Source: an uncultured Bacteroides sp. (GTDB lineage: Bacteria; Bacteroidota; Bacteroidia; Bacteroidales; Bacteroidaceae). From it: a stretch of DNA of 53,919 nucleotides. The notes beneath the pieces were generated by a model that was not told the DNA's origin, did no database searches, and was given only the letters and a program-made list of their open reading frames with translations. Position numbers and translations under genes: made by a program. Numbering within the stretch: the first letter of the stretch is position 1; each line of letters starts with the position of its first letter. This document shows positions 17,154 through 25,839 of this stretch, piece after piece. The stretch is taken from positions 1 to 53,919 of the forward strand of contig CASEKR010000046.1 of the NCBI GenBank assembly GCA_949288585.1. Reading direction: 5' to 3'.

Positions 17154-17738
17154 AAATCCATTTTCCGTGTCCAAGACTTTGCAATACCAGCGTGAAATAC
17201 GCAACATCACTCCCACTCCGACCAAGGTTTTAATGAAGAAATAGCTGTTCTTGACCCGGTGCAACTTGCCTGTCATGCCGGCAAAGGGACCATGTATCAC
17301 TTCTACCAGTTTGCCCGGTTTGGCTTCAGCCTCTTCGCTGGTCATGAAAAGTGTATCTTTGAAGTTAGGATCGCACAACGAACGGAATTCTACCATCTGC
17401 GCATCGGGGATCTCGTACCAATCATTCGTCCCTTCCTTGCGAAACACCATCATCGGAAGGTTACACTCGGAAAGAGTATGCATCAAACGTTTCTGCGGCT
17501 CGTCTTTACGGAGAAACAACAGATTGTGTACCACAGGAACTAGTATCCGTTTGGATTTCCCTTCACGATTTTTCTTTTCCGCGTATGTCATAGGAATGAA
17601 ATATTCCTTTCCCTTCTCTGTCAGGAATTCTCCCAAACGCAACTCCTGGCAATTGAAGGTACGAATGGCATACCATGTAGCAACAGAATCAACCTTTACT
17701 GATTTTAATGATGGAACGGATAACAAGTTTTCTTCCAT
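17136..17738 (-). CDS. upxY: UpxY-family transcription antiterminator (NusG-like)
   Basis: A 200-residue NusG paralogue. The NGN domain starts WYAIRTFNCQELRLGEFL and contains IPMTYAEKKNREGKSKRILV and LLFLRKDEPQ. The C-terminal KOW domain is LVEVIHGPFAGMTGKLHRV. UpxY proteins act in cis on the long capsule transcripts of Bacteroides to stop early termination. Classical loci begin with upxY followed by upxZ. Here upxY lies after the export genes, has its own promoter and leader, and no upxZ is seen. The last codons lie in a 21-bp repeat, so the C-terminus may differ from relatives. Confidence 0.92.
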   Translation of the reverse strand: MEENLLSVPSLKSVKVDSVATWYAIRTFNCQELRLGEFLTEKGKEYFIPMTYAEKKNREGKSKRILVPVVHNLLFLRKDEPQKRLMHTLSECNLPMMVFRKEGTNDWYEIPDAQMVEFRSLCDPNFKDTLFMTSEEAEAKPGKLVEVIHGPFAGMTGKLHRVKNSYFFIKTLVGVGVMLRISRWYCKVLDTENGFPKEAL

Positions 17739-17865
17739 AAAAAGCGGATGAATGGTGGAGCAGGTTCTTGAAGCTTCAGAGCCACACTATTCCTTCCCCT
17801 CTCCGACAGACTCAAAGACGGGAGAAAAGAATCACTCTCTAAAGATACAGCCTGCTTACATCTCC

Positions 17866-17898
17866 ACCGTACAAGAGCCGAAGCTCACGAGAAAACAG
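17866..17898 (-). promoter_or_regulatory. Conserved leader element, copy A (upxY leader)
   Basis: Transcript sense reads CTGTTTTCTCGTGAGCTTCG then GCTCTTGTACGGT. The centre folds as GAGC-UUCG-GCUC, a very stable UUCG-type tetraloop hairpin. It begins about 16 bases after the expected transcription start. Copy B at 24354-24388 has the same flanks and a hairpin with a compensatory change. By analogy with RfaH and its ops site this could be the nascent-RNA or DNA element read by UpxY (inference). Confidence 0.65.
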
Positions 17899-17920
17899 AT
17901 ATTGCACAACTATAACGCGA

Positions 17921-17951
17921 CAAAAGTACGGCGATTGCAGCAAATAAACAA
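17921..17951 (-). promoter_or_regulatory. Promoter of upxY
   Basis: Minus-strand TACTTTTG (17921-17928), a 20-base spacer and TTG (17949-17951). The start site would be near 17914, giving a leader of about 175 bases that carries leader element A. No inverted repeats flank it, so it does not look invertible. Confidence 0.7.
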
Positions 17952-17953
17952 CT

Positions 17954-19084
17954 TTAAGTCCTACTTTTTTCTTCCGAATGTATGCTTTGTTTAAGAGACG
18001 ACCACAGGCCTTTTCCGAAAAGAACCCAGCCTACAGACATGACTCCGGCCAAAAATACAAAACCCACCAGAAGCATCAGTTTAGAAGGTTTGGAAGCCTT
18101 CAGAGGGACTGTGGCCGCCTGCACGATGGTGTACACCGGTGTATTTTCCTGTACCTTGGCTTTGGCCAACTGCAACTGTTGGGCAGTCTGATTATAAAGA
18201 TTATACGCCAAATTCATCTCGTTCTGCAAACGTTCCTGCCGGGTCTGCACACTGCGCAAAGAAATGTTCTGGTTCATATCCACGTAATCGGCATAAGCCT
18301 GCTGGGCAACGTAGTATTTCTTTTGAGCCTCATCATAGAGTTTTTGTGTAAAGTCCAAATCATGACGGGCTTTGTTGGTGCGGTACTCCGTTATGTAATT
18401 TTGCAGTTTCTGCATCACCGTATCTGTCATCGTGGCAGAAATCAAAGGGTCTTGCATGGTGACAGACAACGTAATAACGGAAGTCTTTTTATCAACGGAA
18501 ACACTTATTCTTTCATTCAACATTTTTACTACACCTGTCTCGTCTTTTGTCAAACGAAACGGATCTATTCCCTGTCCGACATTTTCTTCTTCCTCATCTC
18601 GGAACAAAGAAGTTATCCATCCTATGCACTTAAATGGAAAAGACAGGATGGCACTCCACCAAGGAGAACGTTGCTCTTCTTTCAAATAATTATACAGAGT
18701 CGTTTTCAACTCACCCTCTTCATCTTCCACAGAAACAGGGAACAATTCGGTGGTAAAGCCGACCGAAGAAACGATGTCAGGATACAACTCCGGATACAAG
18801 GCATCACTACTTTCGCTGGCATTCATATTGATACCCGCCATACCTGCCAAAGCACTCAAGCCACCCAAAGAACGGCTGCTTCCTTCTACTTCAGGAGCCA
18901 ACATTACGGTAGTGGTATATTCCTTGGGGATGCTGAAGCCTACGATCAAGGCTACGACGACAGCAACACCGCACCATTTCAACACCAAGCGACGTTCGGC
19001 CCATACCTTACCCGCCAATTCCAATAAATCGATTTCCTGTTCTTCGGGAGAAGAAACTGGAGATTGTTTTGTATTTTCGTCCAT
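17954..19084 (-). CDS. Wzz-type chain-length determinant protein
   Basis: A 376-residue inner-membrane protein with two transmembrane helices (about residues 37-54, CGVAVVVALIVGFSI, and 337-357, LMLLVGFVFLAGVMSVGW). Between them lies a large periplasmic part with a coiled-coil section (DFTQKLYDEAQKKYYVAQQA). The proline-rich end before the second helix (ATVPLKASKPSKLMLL) is the Wzz signature. It should control polymer length together with the Wza-like exporter encoded just upstream. There is no fused or adjacent tyrosine kinase domain. Confidence 0.9.
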   Translation of the reverse strand: MDENTKQSPVSSPEEQEIDLLELAGKVWAERRLVLKWCGVAVVVALIVGFSIPKEYTTTVMLAPEVEGSSRSLGGLSALAGMAGINMNASESSDALYPELYPDIVSSVGFTTELFPVSVEDEEGELKTTLYNYLKEEQRSPWWSAILSFPFKCIGWITSLFRDEEEENVGQGIDPFRLTKDETGVVKMLNERISVSVDKKTSVITLSVTMQDPLISATMTDTVMQKLQNYITEYRTNKARHDLDFTQKLYDEAQKKYYVAQQAYADYVDMNQNISLRSVQTRQERLQNEMNLAYNLYNQTAQQLQLAKAKVQENTPVYTIVQAATVPLKASKPSKLMLLVGFVFLAGVMSVGWVLFGKGLWSSLKQSIHSEEKSRT

Positions 19085-19309
19085 AGAATGATAATTTATC
19101 AGGATTAACCACAGATGATACAGATAATACAGATAATACCGATAAGCACAGATTGATTAATTGTACCTGTCATGGCGAACTTGTTGAGACATCTCACGTA
19201 ACGCATGAGAAAACCTTATGTGAGCCCCCTCAACTATACCCGAGGTGACAGAGACATCTGCGGTCATCTCGTTTAATCCGTGTCATCTGTGGTTTACACC
19301 TCCTCCATT
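19085..19309. repeat. Gap with dispersed repeats
   Basis: No gene. The left part, TTAACCACAGATGATACAGA (19102 on) with three further GATAATAC steps, and the right part, CCGTGTCATCTGTGGTTTAC (about 19277-19297), form an imperfect inverted pair of the CACAGAT family. Between them (about 19172-19256) lies a copy of the GTCATG...GGTGACAGAG family. The whole gap therefore appears to be made of repeats. Confidence 0.6.
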
Positions 19310-21748
19310 TTATTTCGTCAGATTAGCTATCGTTGCTGCCATGGTACCGATGGAAGCGGCAGAGGTGGTCAATGCCATGATTTCAGCGATATTCACACCC
19401 TTGCGTTCTTTCTTGCTGGGAATAATGATTTGGCTACCCGGCTCTATCTTGTTGCGACGGAAACGCTTCAAGCGGCTGACCGTTCCATTCATGTGTACCA
19501 CATAGGCACGGCGCTTTTTAGCCATCTTGCCATAACCACCAGCCTGTTCGATGTAATAAGAAGGACCTTTCCCGGCCAAATAAGTCACGGTATTGGGATA
19601 CTGTACTTCGCCGGTTATCTTCACCGTACTGATGTATTCGGGAATATAAAGATAATCGCCCTCGCGCAACACAACATCGTAATCAGAACCCGGATTGGCC
19701 AACGCCTTGTCCAGCTCAATACCCACGGTATAACGGTCGCTCAAGCGCAATTTTGCCACCGAAATAGAATCGCTGCCCGTGTTCATCAGAGCCATGTCCA
19801 AAGCGGCTTGGCGCTGCGCCCGCTCTTCTTCATTCATTTGACGGATAAGACGTCCGCCCTTGACGTAAGCATCCGGCGTCAAACCGCCGGCACGCTTCAC
19901 CAAATCAGAAAGACGCTCGTTCTTTTCTATCAAAGTATAGCCTCCGGCGAAAACGGCTTCCCCGGCAATCGTCACACGACGCTGAACCTGATAGCCCGGA
20001 CTGCGGCGAACCTCCACTACATCAAAAGGTTCGAGAACAAACCCCGGCGTACCGTCAATCACATAACCTTCTTTCACGGAAAAGGTAAATATCTTACTAA
20101 GTTCACTGCCCGGCTCGGTGCTTTCCGGATCTTTAATACGACGAGAGACATCGACTTTCACCGTAGAAGCGCTCTCCAACAAGCCACCGGCCTGTACCAG
20201 CAAATCTTCCAACGTCGTATTTTCCACGTAGGGATAGATGCCGGGACGAGTCACTTCACCACTGACAGTAAAAGCACCTTTAGCCTCTAATTCATGGATG
20301 CTGGGAATGACCAGCACATCTTCGCGTTGCAAAGGAATGTCGGGTACACGTCCTGCCAACAAGGCTGCCAAATCAATGGCAATTACCTCGTGCGTCAAAT
20401 CCTCGCGTTCACGGGTAAGCAGCACGCGATTCTGAAAAGCATCTCCCGTCAACCCGTTGGCACGTGCCACCAGGTCTTTCACCGTATTCAACGTACCACC
20501 CAGTTCGTACATGCCCGGACGATAAACACTCCCCCGAATTTCTACCCGATTGGCAAAACGGTCAAGGATAGCGCCTACGGTCACAGCATCTCCGTCTTCC
20601 AGTTTCCAACCGGCATAATCCGGTTCCTGCACACTGAACAAACGATTCTCACGCCCTGTACGGCGGATGACACGCACTTCTTCCGTATAAGCATCACCGG
20701 CAAAACCACCGGCATAATGGATAAGCGTAGCCATCGTTTCACCTTGTTTCATCTCGTAATACATGGGACGCTTCACATTGCCTTCGATGTCGACCAACAT
20801 ATCATAAGGAGGCACAATAATGACATCGCCTTCTTCCAGACGAATATCATCGTCCAATTTACCTTTCAAAATATAATCATACACATCAACCGCAGCTACC
20901 TGACTGCCACCACGCATCACACGGATATTGCGCAACGAACCAATGTTGGAAATGCCACCAGCCCGATACAAGGCATGGAAAACCGTAGAAAAGGAAGATA
21001 AACGATAGGTGCCTGGCACCATGACCTCGCCCATCACATTGATTTGGATACTGCGAATCTGCCCCAACGTGACACGCACCTGCGACTCAGGATTCTCTCC
21101 TGATACACCAGCATATTTACGCGCCAGTACTCCGCGAATCTTATCTCCTGCCTCGGCAATGGTCAACCCATTCAGGTAAACCGGACCGATTTGGCTAACC
21201 ATGATGTTTCCCTCGGGCGAAATTTCCTGACGGATGGTAGCTTCGTTGGTACCCCAGATATCAATGATAACTTCATCTCCAGGTCCCAAACAGTAGTTCT
21301 TGGGAGTAGCCATGTTCTCATTCGGTTCAAAAGTCAATGCACGTCCATTGAACACATCCCGGCCGAACACCAAGCGCGAAGCACGACGATCGCTTTGTTC
21401 CGTAGGGTCACCCACGACTTCACCGACCATATCCATGCTCCCGGCAGTGGTTTCCGTAAACGAGTTTTCCACACTGCGACGCTCACGCCGCTCGTTTCCA
21501 CCGCTTGGATTGGCCACCTCGGTATTGTCTCCCTGGCTTTCTTCGTAACGTGCCTTGATACGCTCCACTTGTGCCTTATTCACACCACGCGACAGCAGTT
21601 CACGTCCAATCTCCTGCTCGCCTTTTCCGGCAGCTTTACTTTCCTTCACATAGTTAATGACCTGTTCATCGCTCATCTGTGCATAAAGGGAAATGGAGAG
21701 CCCACATGACAGGAATAGGAACAAACATACTTTTCGAATCTTTGTCAT
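19310..21748 (-). CDS. Wza-type polysaccharide export protein with SLBB domains
   Basis: An 812-residue exported protein. The frame opens earlier, but MTKIRKVCLFLFLSCGLSISLYAQ (from 21748) is a clear signal peptide. The polysaccharide-export domain begins near YCLGPGDEVIIDIWGTNEAT and is followed by repeated SLBB domains (QINVMGEVMVPGTYRLSSFS, VEIRGSVYRPGMYELGG, FTVSGEVTRPGIYPYVENTT, VTIAGEAVFAGGYTLIEKNE, VKITGEVQYPNTVTYL). A hydrophobic C-terminal end (IAEIMALTTSAASIGTMAAT) may cross a membrane. It should form the outer-membrane/periplasmic export channel working with the Wzz-like protein. Confidence 0.92.
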   Translation of the reverse strand: MTKIRKVCLFLFLSCGLSISLYAQMSDEQVINYVKESKAAGKGEQEIGRELLSRGVNKAQVERIKARYEESQGDNTEVANPSGGNERRERRSVENSFTETTAGSMDMVGEVVGDPTEQSDRRASRLVFGRDVFNGRALTFEPNENMATPKNYCLGPGDEVIIDIWGTNEATIRQEISPEGNIMVSQIGPVYLNGLTIAEAGDKIRGVLARKYAGVSGENPESQVRVTLGQIRSIQINVMGEVMVPGTYRLSSFSTVFHALYRAGGISNIGSLRNIRVMRGGSQVAAVDVYDYILKGKLDDDIRLEEGDVIIVPPYDMLVDIEGNVKRPMYYEMKQGETMATLIHYAGGFAGDAYTEEVRVIRRTGRENRLFSVQEPDYAGWKLEDGDAVTVGAILDRFANRVEIRGSVYRPGMYELGGTLNTVKDLVARANGLTGDAFQNRVLLTREREDLTHEVIAIDLAALLAGRVPDIPLQREDVLVIPSIHELEAKGAFTVSGEVTRPGIYPYVENTTLEDLLVQAGGLLESASTVKVDVSRRIKDPESTEPGSELSKIFTFSVKEGYVIDGTPGFVLEPFDVVEVRRSPGYQVQRRVTIAGEAVFAGGYTLIEKNERLSDLVKRAGGLTPDAYVKGGRLIRQMNEEERAQRQAALDMALMNTGSDSISVAKLRLSDRYTVGIELDKALANPGSDYDVVLREGDYLYIPEYISTVKITGEVQYPNTVTYLAGKGPSYYIEQAGGYGKMAKKRRAYVVHMNGTVSRLKRFRRNKIEPGSQIIIPSKKERKGVNIAEIMALTTSAASIGTMAATIANLTK

Positions 21749-21858
21749 TGTAATATTTAAATGATAATTTATGTGCGCGAAGCGCACAATGGTTAATGGT
21801 TAATGATAAATGGTTAATAGGCTTGTGCATGGTTCCTTTTGCTACGTATTAACCATTT

Positions 21859-23775
21859 CTATTTCTTGTCCAACACCTCGAAACAAGAGTTCTTTGAAAC
21901 GAACTCGGGCACGATATCTTTCATGGCTGCCACAATCTTCATCTGGTCGTAAGTATAGCTGATGTCTATCAAGTGTTGGATGCGCTCCTTCACTTCGTCA
22001 TAATCATACTCGCGAACGGTAGCAATCATGATTTTCTCGTGATAAGTCGGTTTAGTCAGCTCTTTCACATTGAGCAACTCTTCGTAGAGCTTCTCTCCGT
22101 GGCGCAAACCGGTAAATTCTATTTTCACATCCGTACGTCCGGAAAGACTAATCATACGGCGGGCCAAGTCGACAATCTTCACAGGTTTGCCCATATCGAA
22201 AATGAATATCTCTCCTCCATTGCCCATGCTTCCGGCTTCCAAAACCAACCGGCAAGCTTCAGGAATAGTCATAAAATAACGTATGATGTCCGGGTGGGTC
22301 ACTGTAACAGGACCTCCATGCTGAATCTGGTCACGGAAACGGGGAATCACCGACCCATTGGAACCCAGCACATTGCCAAAACGGGTAGTGATGAACTGTG
22401 TGCAAGAAGCGCCTTCTTTCTGCAATTTCTTAGCCAACGACTGTACATAGATCTCACAAATACGCTTGGAGCACCCCATCACATTCGTAGGGTTCACAGC
22501 CTTGTCAGTAGAAATCATCACGAACTTCTCAGCCCCATATTTTACAGCCAGGTCTGCCACAGTACGCGTGCCATACACATTCACCTGGATGGACTCTGAG
22601 ACATTGTCTTCCATCATAGGTACATGTTTATAGGCAGCGGCATGAAAAATATACTGCGGACGATATTCCTGGAAAATACTCTCCATACGGGTGGCATTGG
22701 ATATATCGGCAATGATAGTCTCCGCATCCAAATCCCGCCAATGATCCTGAAGTTCCAGGCGGATGTCATGCAAGGGGGTTTCCGCCTGGTCTACCAGTAT
22801 CAGCTTATAAGGATTGAAAGAAGCGACCTGGCGCATAATCTCGCTGCCGATAGATCCGGCGGCACCGGTAATCATCACCCTCTTGCCCTCCAGATGCGAA
22901 GCGACTTTGCGGATATCAATCTGAATAGGGTCGCGCGGCAACAAATCTTCTATCTGTATATCCTTCAGTTGGCTCTGCTCCAGAGTCTTTCCATTCCATT
23001 CGCTTAAAGGAGGAGCCGTCATCAGGCGGATGTTCATAGCCAGCAAACGGTCGACCAAATCAGAATGTTTCAGCTTATCCATCTTGGCAGGAGATACAAT
23101 AACAACCTCTACCCGACGTTTCTGCAAATTATCGGCCAACGTATCGTCATTGGGATAGACACGCACTCCCATCATCTCTTTTCCCACCAGTTCCGGCTCA
23201 TCGGCCACAAAGCCCCGTAACCGATAATGATTGTACGCTTCCACACGCAAGGCCTTGGCTATATTCACTCCGGCCTCCTTGGCTCCGTAGATAAAGACAT
23301 TGCAACTGTGATTGCGGTCGAAGCTCAGCACATCAAACATGATTTTCACCACGACACGCGAACAGGCCATCAATGCAAAACTACATACATAGGAAACGAA
23401 CAATACGCTGAAAGGGAGGAACATCGGATGCAGGCGATGCTCGAACAAGACTATAAAAATGGCCAAAAGCCCGTAGGAGACTGTCAGAGCCACAAAGATG
23501 CGCATCACATCGACAAACGATGAGAAACGCAAGACATTGGAATAGGTACGGAAAGCATGGAAAAAGAACAAATTGACCAATGCCACCGTCAGAATACTGC
23601 GCCCGATTACAGATGAGTATTGGCTGATTGTCTGCCAGTCATAGCGCAACAAATAACTGCCAAAAACAGATATGGCTATGATCAGAAGATCTATTAACAA
23701 GATGCTCCATACCGGCAGGACTTTCGATGAAATGAAGCGACGGAAATAGCGTCCGCGAGTTGATAACTTGTGCAT
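21859..23775 (-). CDS. UDP-HexNAc 4,6-dehydratase, WbpM/PglF/CapD family
   Basis: A 638-residue membrane-bound sugar-nucleotide enzyme. Four hydrophobic helices fill residues 20-130. A CoA-binding-like Rossmann region follows (VFIYGAKEAGVNIAKAL), then the catalytic SDR domain with VMITGAAGSIGSEIMRQVAS. The catalytic set is the SMK type: ISTDKAV, then NVMGCSKR with Met in place of Tyr and the Lys four residues on, as in WbpM. It converts UDP-GlcNAc to a 4-keto-6-deoxy sugar. Here it is the first gene of the operon and probably feeds the WbpV-like reductase at 1679-2629. Confidence 0.92.
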   Translation of the reverse strand: MHKLSTRGRYFRRFISSKVLPVWSILLIDLLIIAISVFGSYLLRYDWQTISQYSSVIGRSILTVALVNLFFFHAFRTYSNVLRFSSFVDVMRIFVALTVSYGLLAIFIVLFEHRLHPMFLPFSVLFVSYVCSFALMACSRVVVKIMFDVLSFDRNHSCNVFIYGAKEAGVNIAKALRVEAYNHYRLRGFVADEPELVGKEMMGVRVYPNDDTLADNLQKRRVEVVIVSPAKMDKLKHSDLVDRLLAMNIRLMTAPPLSEWNGKTLEQSQLKDIQIEDLLPRDPIQIDIRKVASHLEGKRVMITGAAGSIGSEIMRQVASFNPYKLILVDQAETPLHDIRLELQDHWRDLDAETIIADISNATRMESIFQEYRPQYIFHAAAYKHVPMMEDNVSESIQVNVYGTRTVADLAVKYGAEKFVMISTDKAVNPTNVMGCSKRICEIYVQSLAKKLQKEGASCTQFITTRFGNVLGSNGSVIPRFRDQIQHGGPVTVTHPDIIRYFMTIPEACRLVLEAGSMGNGGEIFIFDMGKPVKIVDLARRMISLSGRTDVKIEFTGLRHGEKLYEELLNVKELTKPTYHEKIMIATVREYDYDEVKERIQHLIDISYTYDQMKIVAAMKDIVPEFVSKNSCFEVLDKK

Positions 23776-24353
23776 ATTTTTTAGGATTTACAATAGCGTA
23801 GATAGAGGTATGACAAGTGGTTGGCCTAATATGACCTATCGCCAACCGACAGTGATTGACGACCAGGAACCATGTTGAACGAATAAAATGGATAGCAACT
23901 TATGCTGCCAGCGACCCACAAAAATCAATAGATGTACTTAAGTAGTTGTTGATATTTAGTTTATATGATGTGTATCTGTCATGTTGAGAGTAGCGCAGCG
24001 AAGTCGAAACATCTCCCGATAGACACGATTCCTTTGGGCAGTGCATGTAGTGAGATTCTTCGACTACGCTTCAACCCCCTCTTTGCTCCCCCGTTTGTCG
24101 GGGGAGAACAACGCTCAGAATGACAGATACCTCATTCTCCATTATAGTATAAACTAATTATGAACATCTACTTATCAGAAAAAAGACAAAGGCAAGCCAG
24201 ATTTTCCCGTGTTACAAGAGACATGAAAAAGAAGAACAAAACTACATCCTTACGTACGTACATAAAAAAATCCCCTTCCCCTGCCCCATATACAACATCC
24301 GGGAACAGGAAACGGAGAATGACACACAAAGGATATAGTCTGTCCATTCCTTT
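23776..24353. other. Long leader of the export operon, made largely of repeats
   Basis: About 580 transcribed bases lie between the promoter at 24410-24440 and the dehydratase start, and no convincing gene is present. A minus-strand frame of 64 codons (24168-24362) is very hydrophobic and has no clear signal. The stretch 23976-24126 is a full copy of the GTCATGTTGAG...CAGAATGACAG repeat with a 40-bp insertion. The length of leader is as expected for an antitermination-controlled operon. Confidence 0.45.
23976..24126. repeat. Dispersed palindromic element with nested insertion
   Basis: The outer element reads CTGTCATGTTGAGAGTAGCG at the left and ACGCTCAGAATGACAG at the right, arms that pair with each other. 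Inside the right arm sits a 40-bp insert (24071-24110) containing CTCCCCCG...CGGGGGAG, flanked by a 5-bp duplication ACGCT (24066-24070 and 24111-24115). A close relative of the insert is found at about 25899-25933 in the opposite orientation. Confidence 0.7.
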
Positions 24354-24388
24354 ACCGTACAAGAACTTAAGCGTTCACGAGAAAACAG
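24354..24388 (-). promoter_or_regulatory. Conserved leader element, copy B (export operon leader)
   Basis: Transcript sense reads CTGTTTTCTCGTGAACGCTT then AAGTTCTTGTACGGT. The centre folds as GAAC-GCUUAA-GUUC. Compared with copy A (GAGC/GCUC), one base pair has changed on both sides (G-C to A-U), so pairing is kept. Distance from the -7 box is 22 bases here and 23 in copy A. Confidence 0.65.
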
Positions 24389-24409
24389 AACGGCCTACCA
24401 TAACGCCCG

Positions 24410-24440
24410 CAAAGATACGCCAAACGGTCTAATTGGCAAA
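24410..24440 (-). promoter_or_regulatory. Promoter of the polysaccharide export operon
   Basis: Minus-strand TATCTTTG (24410-24417), a 19-base spacer and TTTG (24437-24440): a full match to the Bacteroides consensus. It drives the dehydratase, exporter and Wzz genes through a leader of about 630 bases. No flanking inverted repeats are seen. Confidence 0.7.
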
Positions 24441-24548
24441 ATTATTTCACACTTTATTCGCCGAATGTTTCCGGGCAAGCGCCCGGGGATATACCATAAA
24501 ATAATCCTAAAAGAGAAGAGGTGTGCCGGCATTTACAAGGATTATTTG

Positions 24549-24556
24549 TACTTTTG
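24549..24556 (+). promoter_or_regulatory. -7 box of the small LRR gene
   Basis: TACTTTTG lies 26 bases before the ATG at 24582. No good -33 box is found 19-21 bases upstream, so this is a partial match. Confidence 0.4.
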
Positions 24557-24581
24557 AGGCAACCAAAAAACAGACTGCACT

Positions 24582-25625
24582 ATGATACAAAACAGACTCT
24601 GGCTGTTGCTGCTGGCCTTTTGTGCCGCAATGGCCCTTCATGCACAAAGGAACAAAAACGTATACGTGCCGAAAGCCGGGACCTTGTCGGAAATGATTCC
24701 CCATGCAGAAAACGATTCTATCACCTGCCTGCGATTGCAGGGAAAGCTGAATGCCACGGATTTCCGCTACCTGCGTGACAGTCTCCCCAAGCTACGCCTG
24801 CTCGACCTGTCGAAAGCCACCATCGGATTTTATGCCGGAAAGAACGGTACGTGGAACGGATTTCATGTCTATACGGCCAATGTGCTGCCCGCATACGCTT
24901 TTTGCCAGCAGATGGAAGACAGCACATTTCAGGGGAAAGAAAGCCTGCACCATGTCATCCTGCCCCAAGGGGTGAAGATGATAGACCGCGCCGCTTTCAA
25001 GGGATGCTCGCATCTGCACATCTGCCAGTTGAGGAGGCACAAGGCTCCACGCCTGCAACCCGAGGCCCTGACGGACAGTGTGACCTCCATCTTCGTGCCC
25101 GAAGGCAGTGGCGACACTTACCGCAGCAACGAAGAATGGAAGAAATTTGCCATTGCCGAAGGCAAGCCCTCGTCTGCCTACATACGCATCACCCGGTTGG
25201 GCAGCCTGGCCAGTGAATTGCAAAGGAAGGGGAAACAGCCCAAGGACATCCATTTCCTGGTGATAGAAGGCAAGCTGGACGAAGCAGATTTCACCCTCAT
25301 CCGCGACTATATGCCCAACCTGATGTCCATCGACATGCGGCGGACCAACGCAACGGCCATCCCGGAATATACTTTCACCCAGAAGAAGAACCTGCTGCGG
25401 GTCATCTTGCCCCAAAACCTGAAGAGCATCGGCCAGCGGGCTTTCAGCGGATGCACCCGGATGTGCGACAACCTGATACTTCCTCCTTCGGTAACGGCCA
25501 TCGAGTTTGGCGCGTTCATGGGATGCGAGAACCTGAAAAGCGTAATCGTCACCGGCAACAACCTGACGACGCTGGGCGAACAACTGTTTGGAGAGGGAAA
25601 GGGGAAGCTGGTGTATGCCCCGTAA
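24582..25625 (+). CDS. Secreted BspA-like leucine-rich-repeat protein
   Basis: A 347-residue exported protein. The signal peptide is MIQNRLWLLLLAFCAAMALHAQ. BspA-type LRR units are visible, for example LLRVILPQNLKSIGQRAFSG then CTRM, and LILPPSVTAIEFGAFMGCEN; two AEN-like segments (LRLQGKLNATDFRYLRDSLP and LVIEGKLDEADFTLIRDYMP) show an internal duplication. BspA-like proteins act in adhesion and binding of host proteins. The end (GKLVYAP) is short compared with relatives. It is followed in frame, after a single TAA, by a repeat array that stays open for 72 codons. Confidence 0.85.
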   Translation: MIQNRLWLLLLAFCAAMALHAQRNKNVYVPKAGTLSEMIPHAENDSITCLRLQGKLNATDFRYLRDSLPKLRLLDLSKATIGFYAGKNGTWNGFHVYTANVLPAYAFCQQMEDSTFQGKESLHHVILPQGVKMIDRAAFKGCSHLHICQLRRHKAPRLQPEALTDSVTSIFVPEGSGDTYRSNEEWKKFAIAEGKPSSAYIRITRLGSLASELQRKGKQPKDIHFLVIEGKLDEADFTLIRDYMPNLMSIDMRRTNATAIPEYTFTQKKNLLRVILPQNLKSIGQRAFSGCTRMCDNLILPPSVTAIEFGAFMGCENLKSVIVTGNNLTTLGEQLFGEGKGKLVYAP

Positions 25626-25647
25626 TTGAACGACCCCGTTAAAAGAA

Positions 25648-25839
25648 CGTTTACCCACCCGGGTAAAAGAGCGTTTACCCACCCGGGTAAAAGGACGTTT
25701 ACCCATCCGGGTAAAAGAGCGTTTACCCACCCGGGTAAAAGGACGTTTACCCACCCGGGTAAAAGAGCGTTTACCCACCCGGGTAAAAGAGCGTTTACCC
25801 ACCCGGGTAAAAGGACGTTTACCCACCCGGGTAAAAGGA
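25648..25839. repeat. Eight 24-bp palindromic tandem repeats
   Basis: Eight units of CGTTTACCCACCCGGGTAAA plus AGAG or AGGA, almost identical, one with a T for C. Each holds TTTACCC-ACCC-GGGTAAA, able to form a hairpin, and the self-complementary ACCCGGGT. The array continues the reading frame of the LRR gene after its stop (8 x FTHPGKR[AT]) and is also open on the other strand (FTRVGKR[SP]). The stop of this extension is at 25842-25844. No spacers are present, so it is not CRISPR. Confidence 0.9.

Noticed and set aside
24168-24362. A 64-codon hydrophobic frame in the export-operon leader (possible leader peptide)
   Set aside because: It overlaps conserved leader element B and is Phe-rich through poly-A/T stretches; no conserved start or signal.
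17914-24440. Invertible promoters as in classical Bacteroides capsule loci
   Set aside because: I looked for inverted repeats of 15 bases or more on both sides of the promoters of upxY and of the export operon and found none. No site-specific recombinase gene is present.
25648-25839. CRISPR array
   Set aside because: The 24-bp units are directly joined with no spacers, and no cas gene is in the window.
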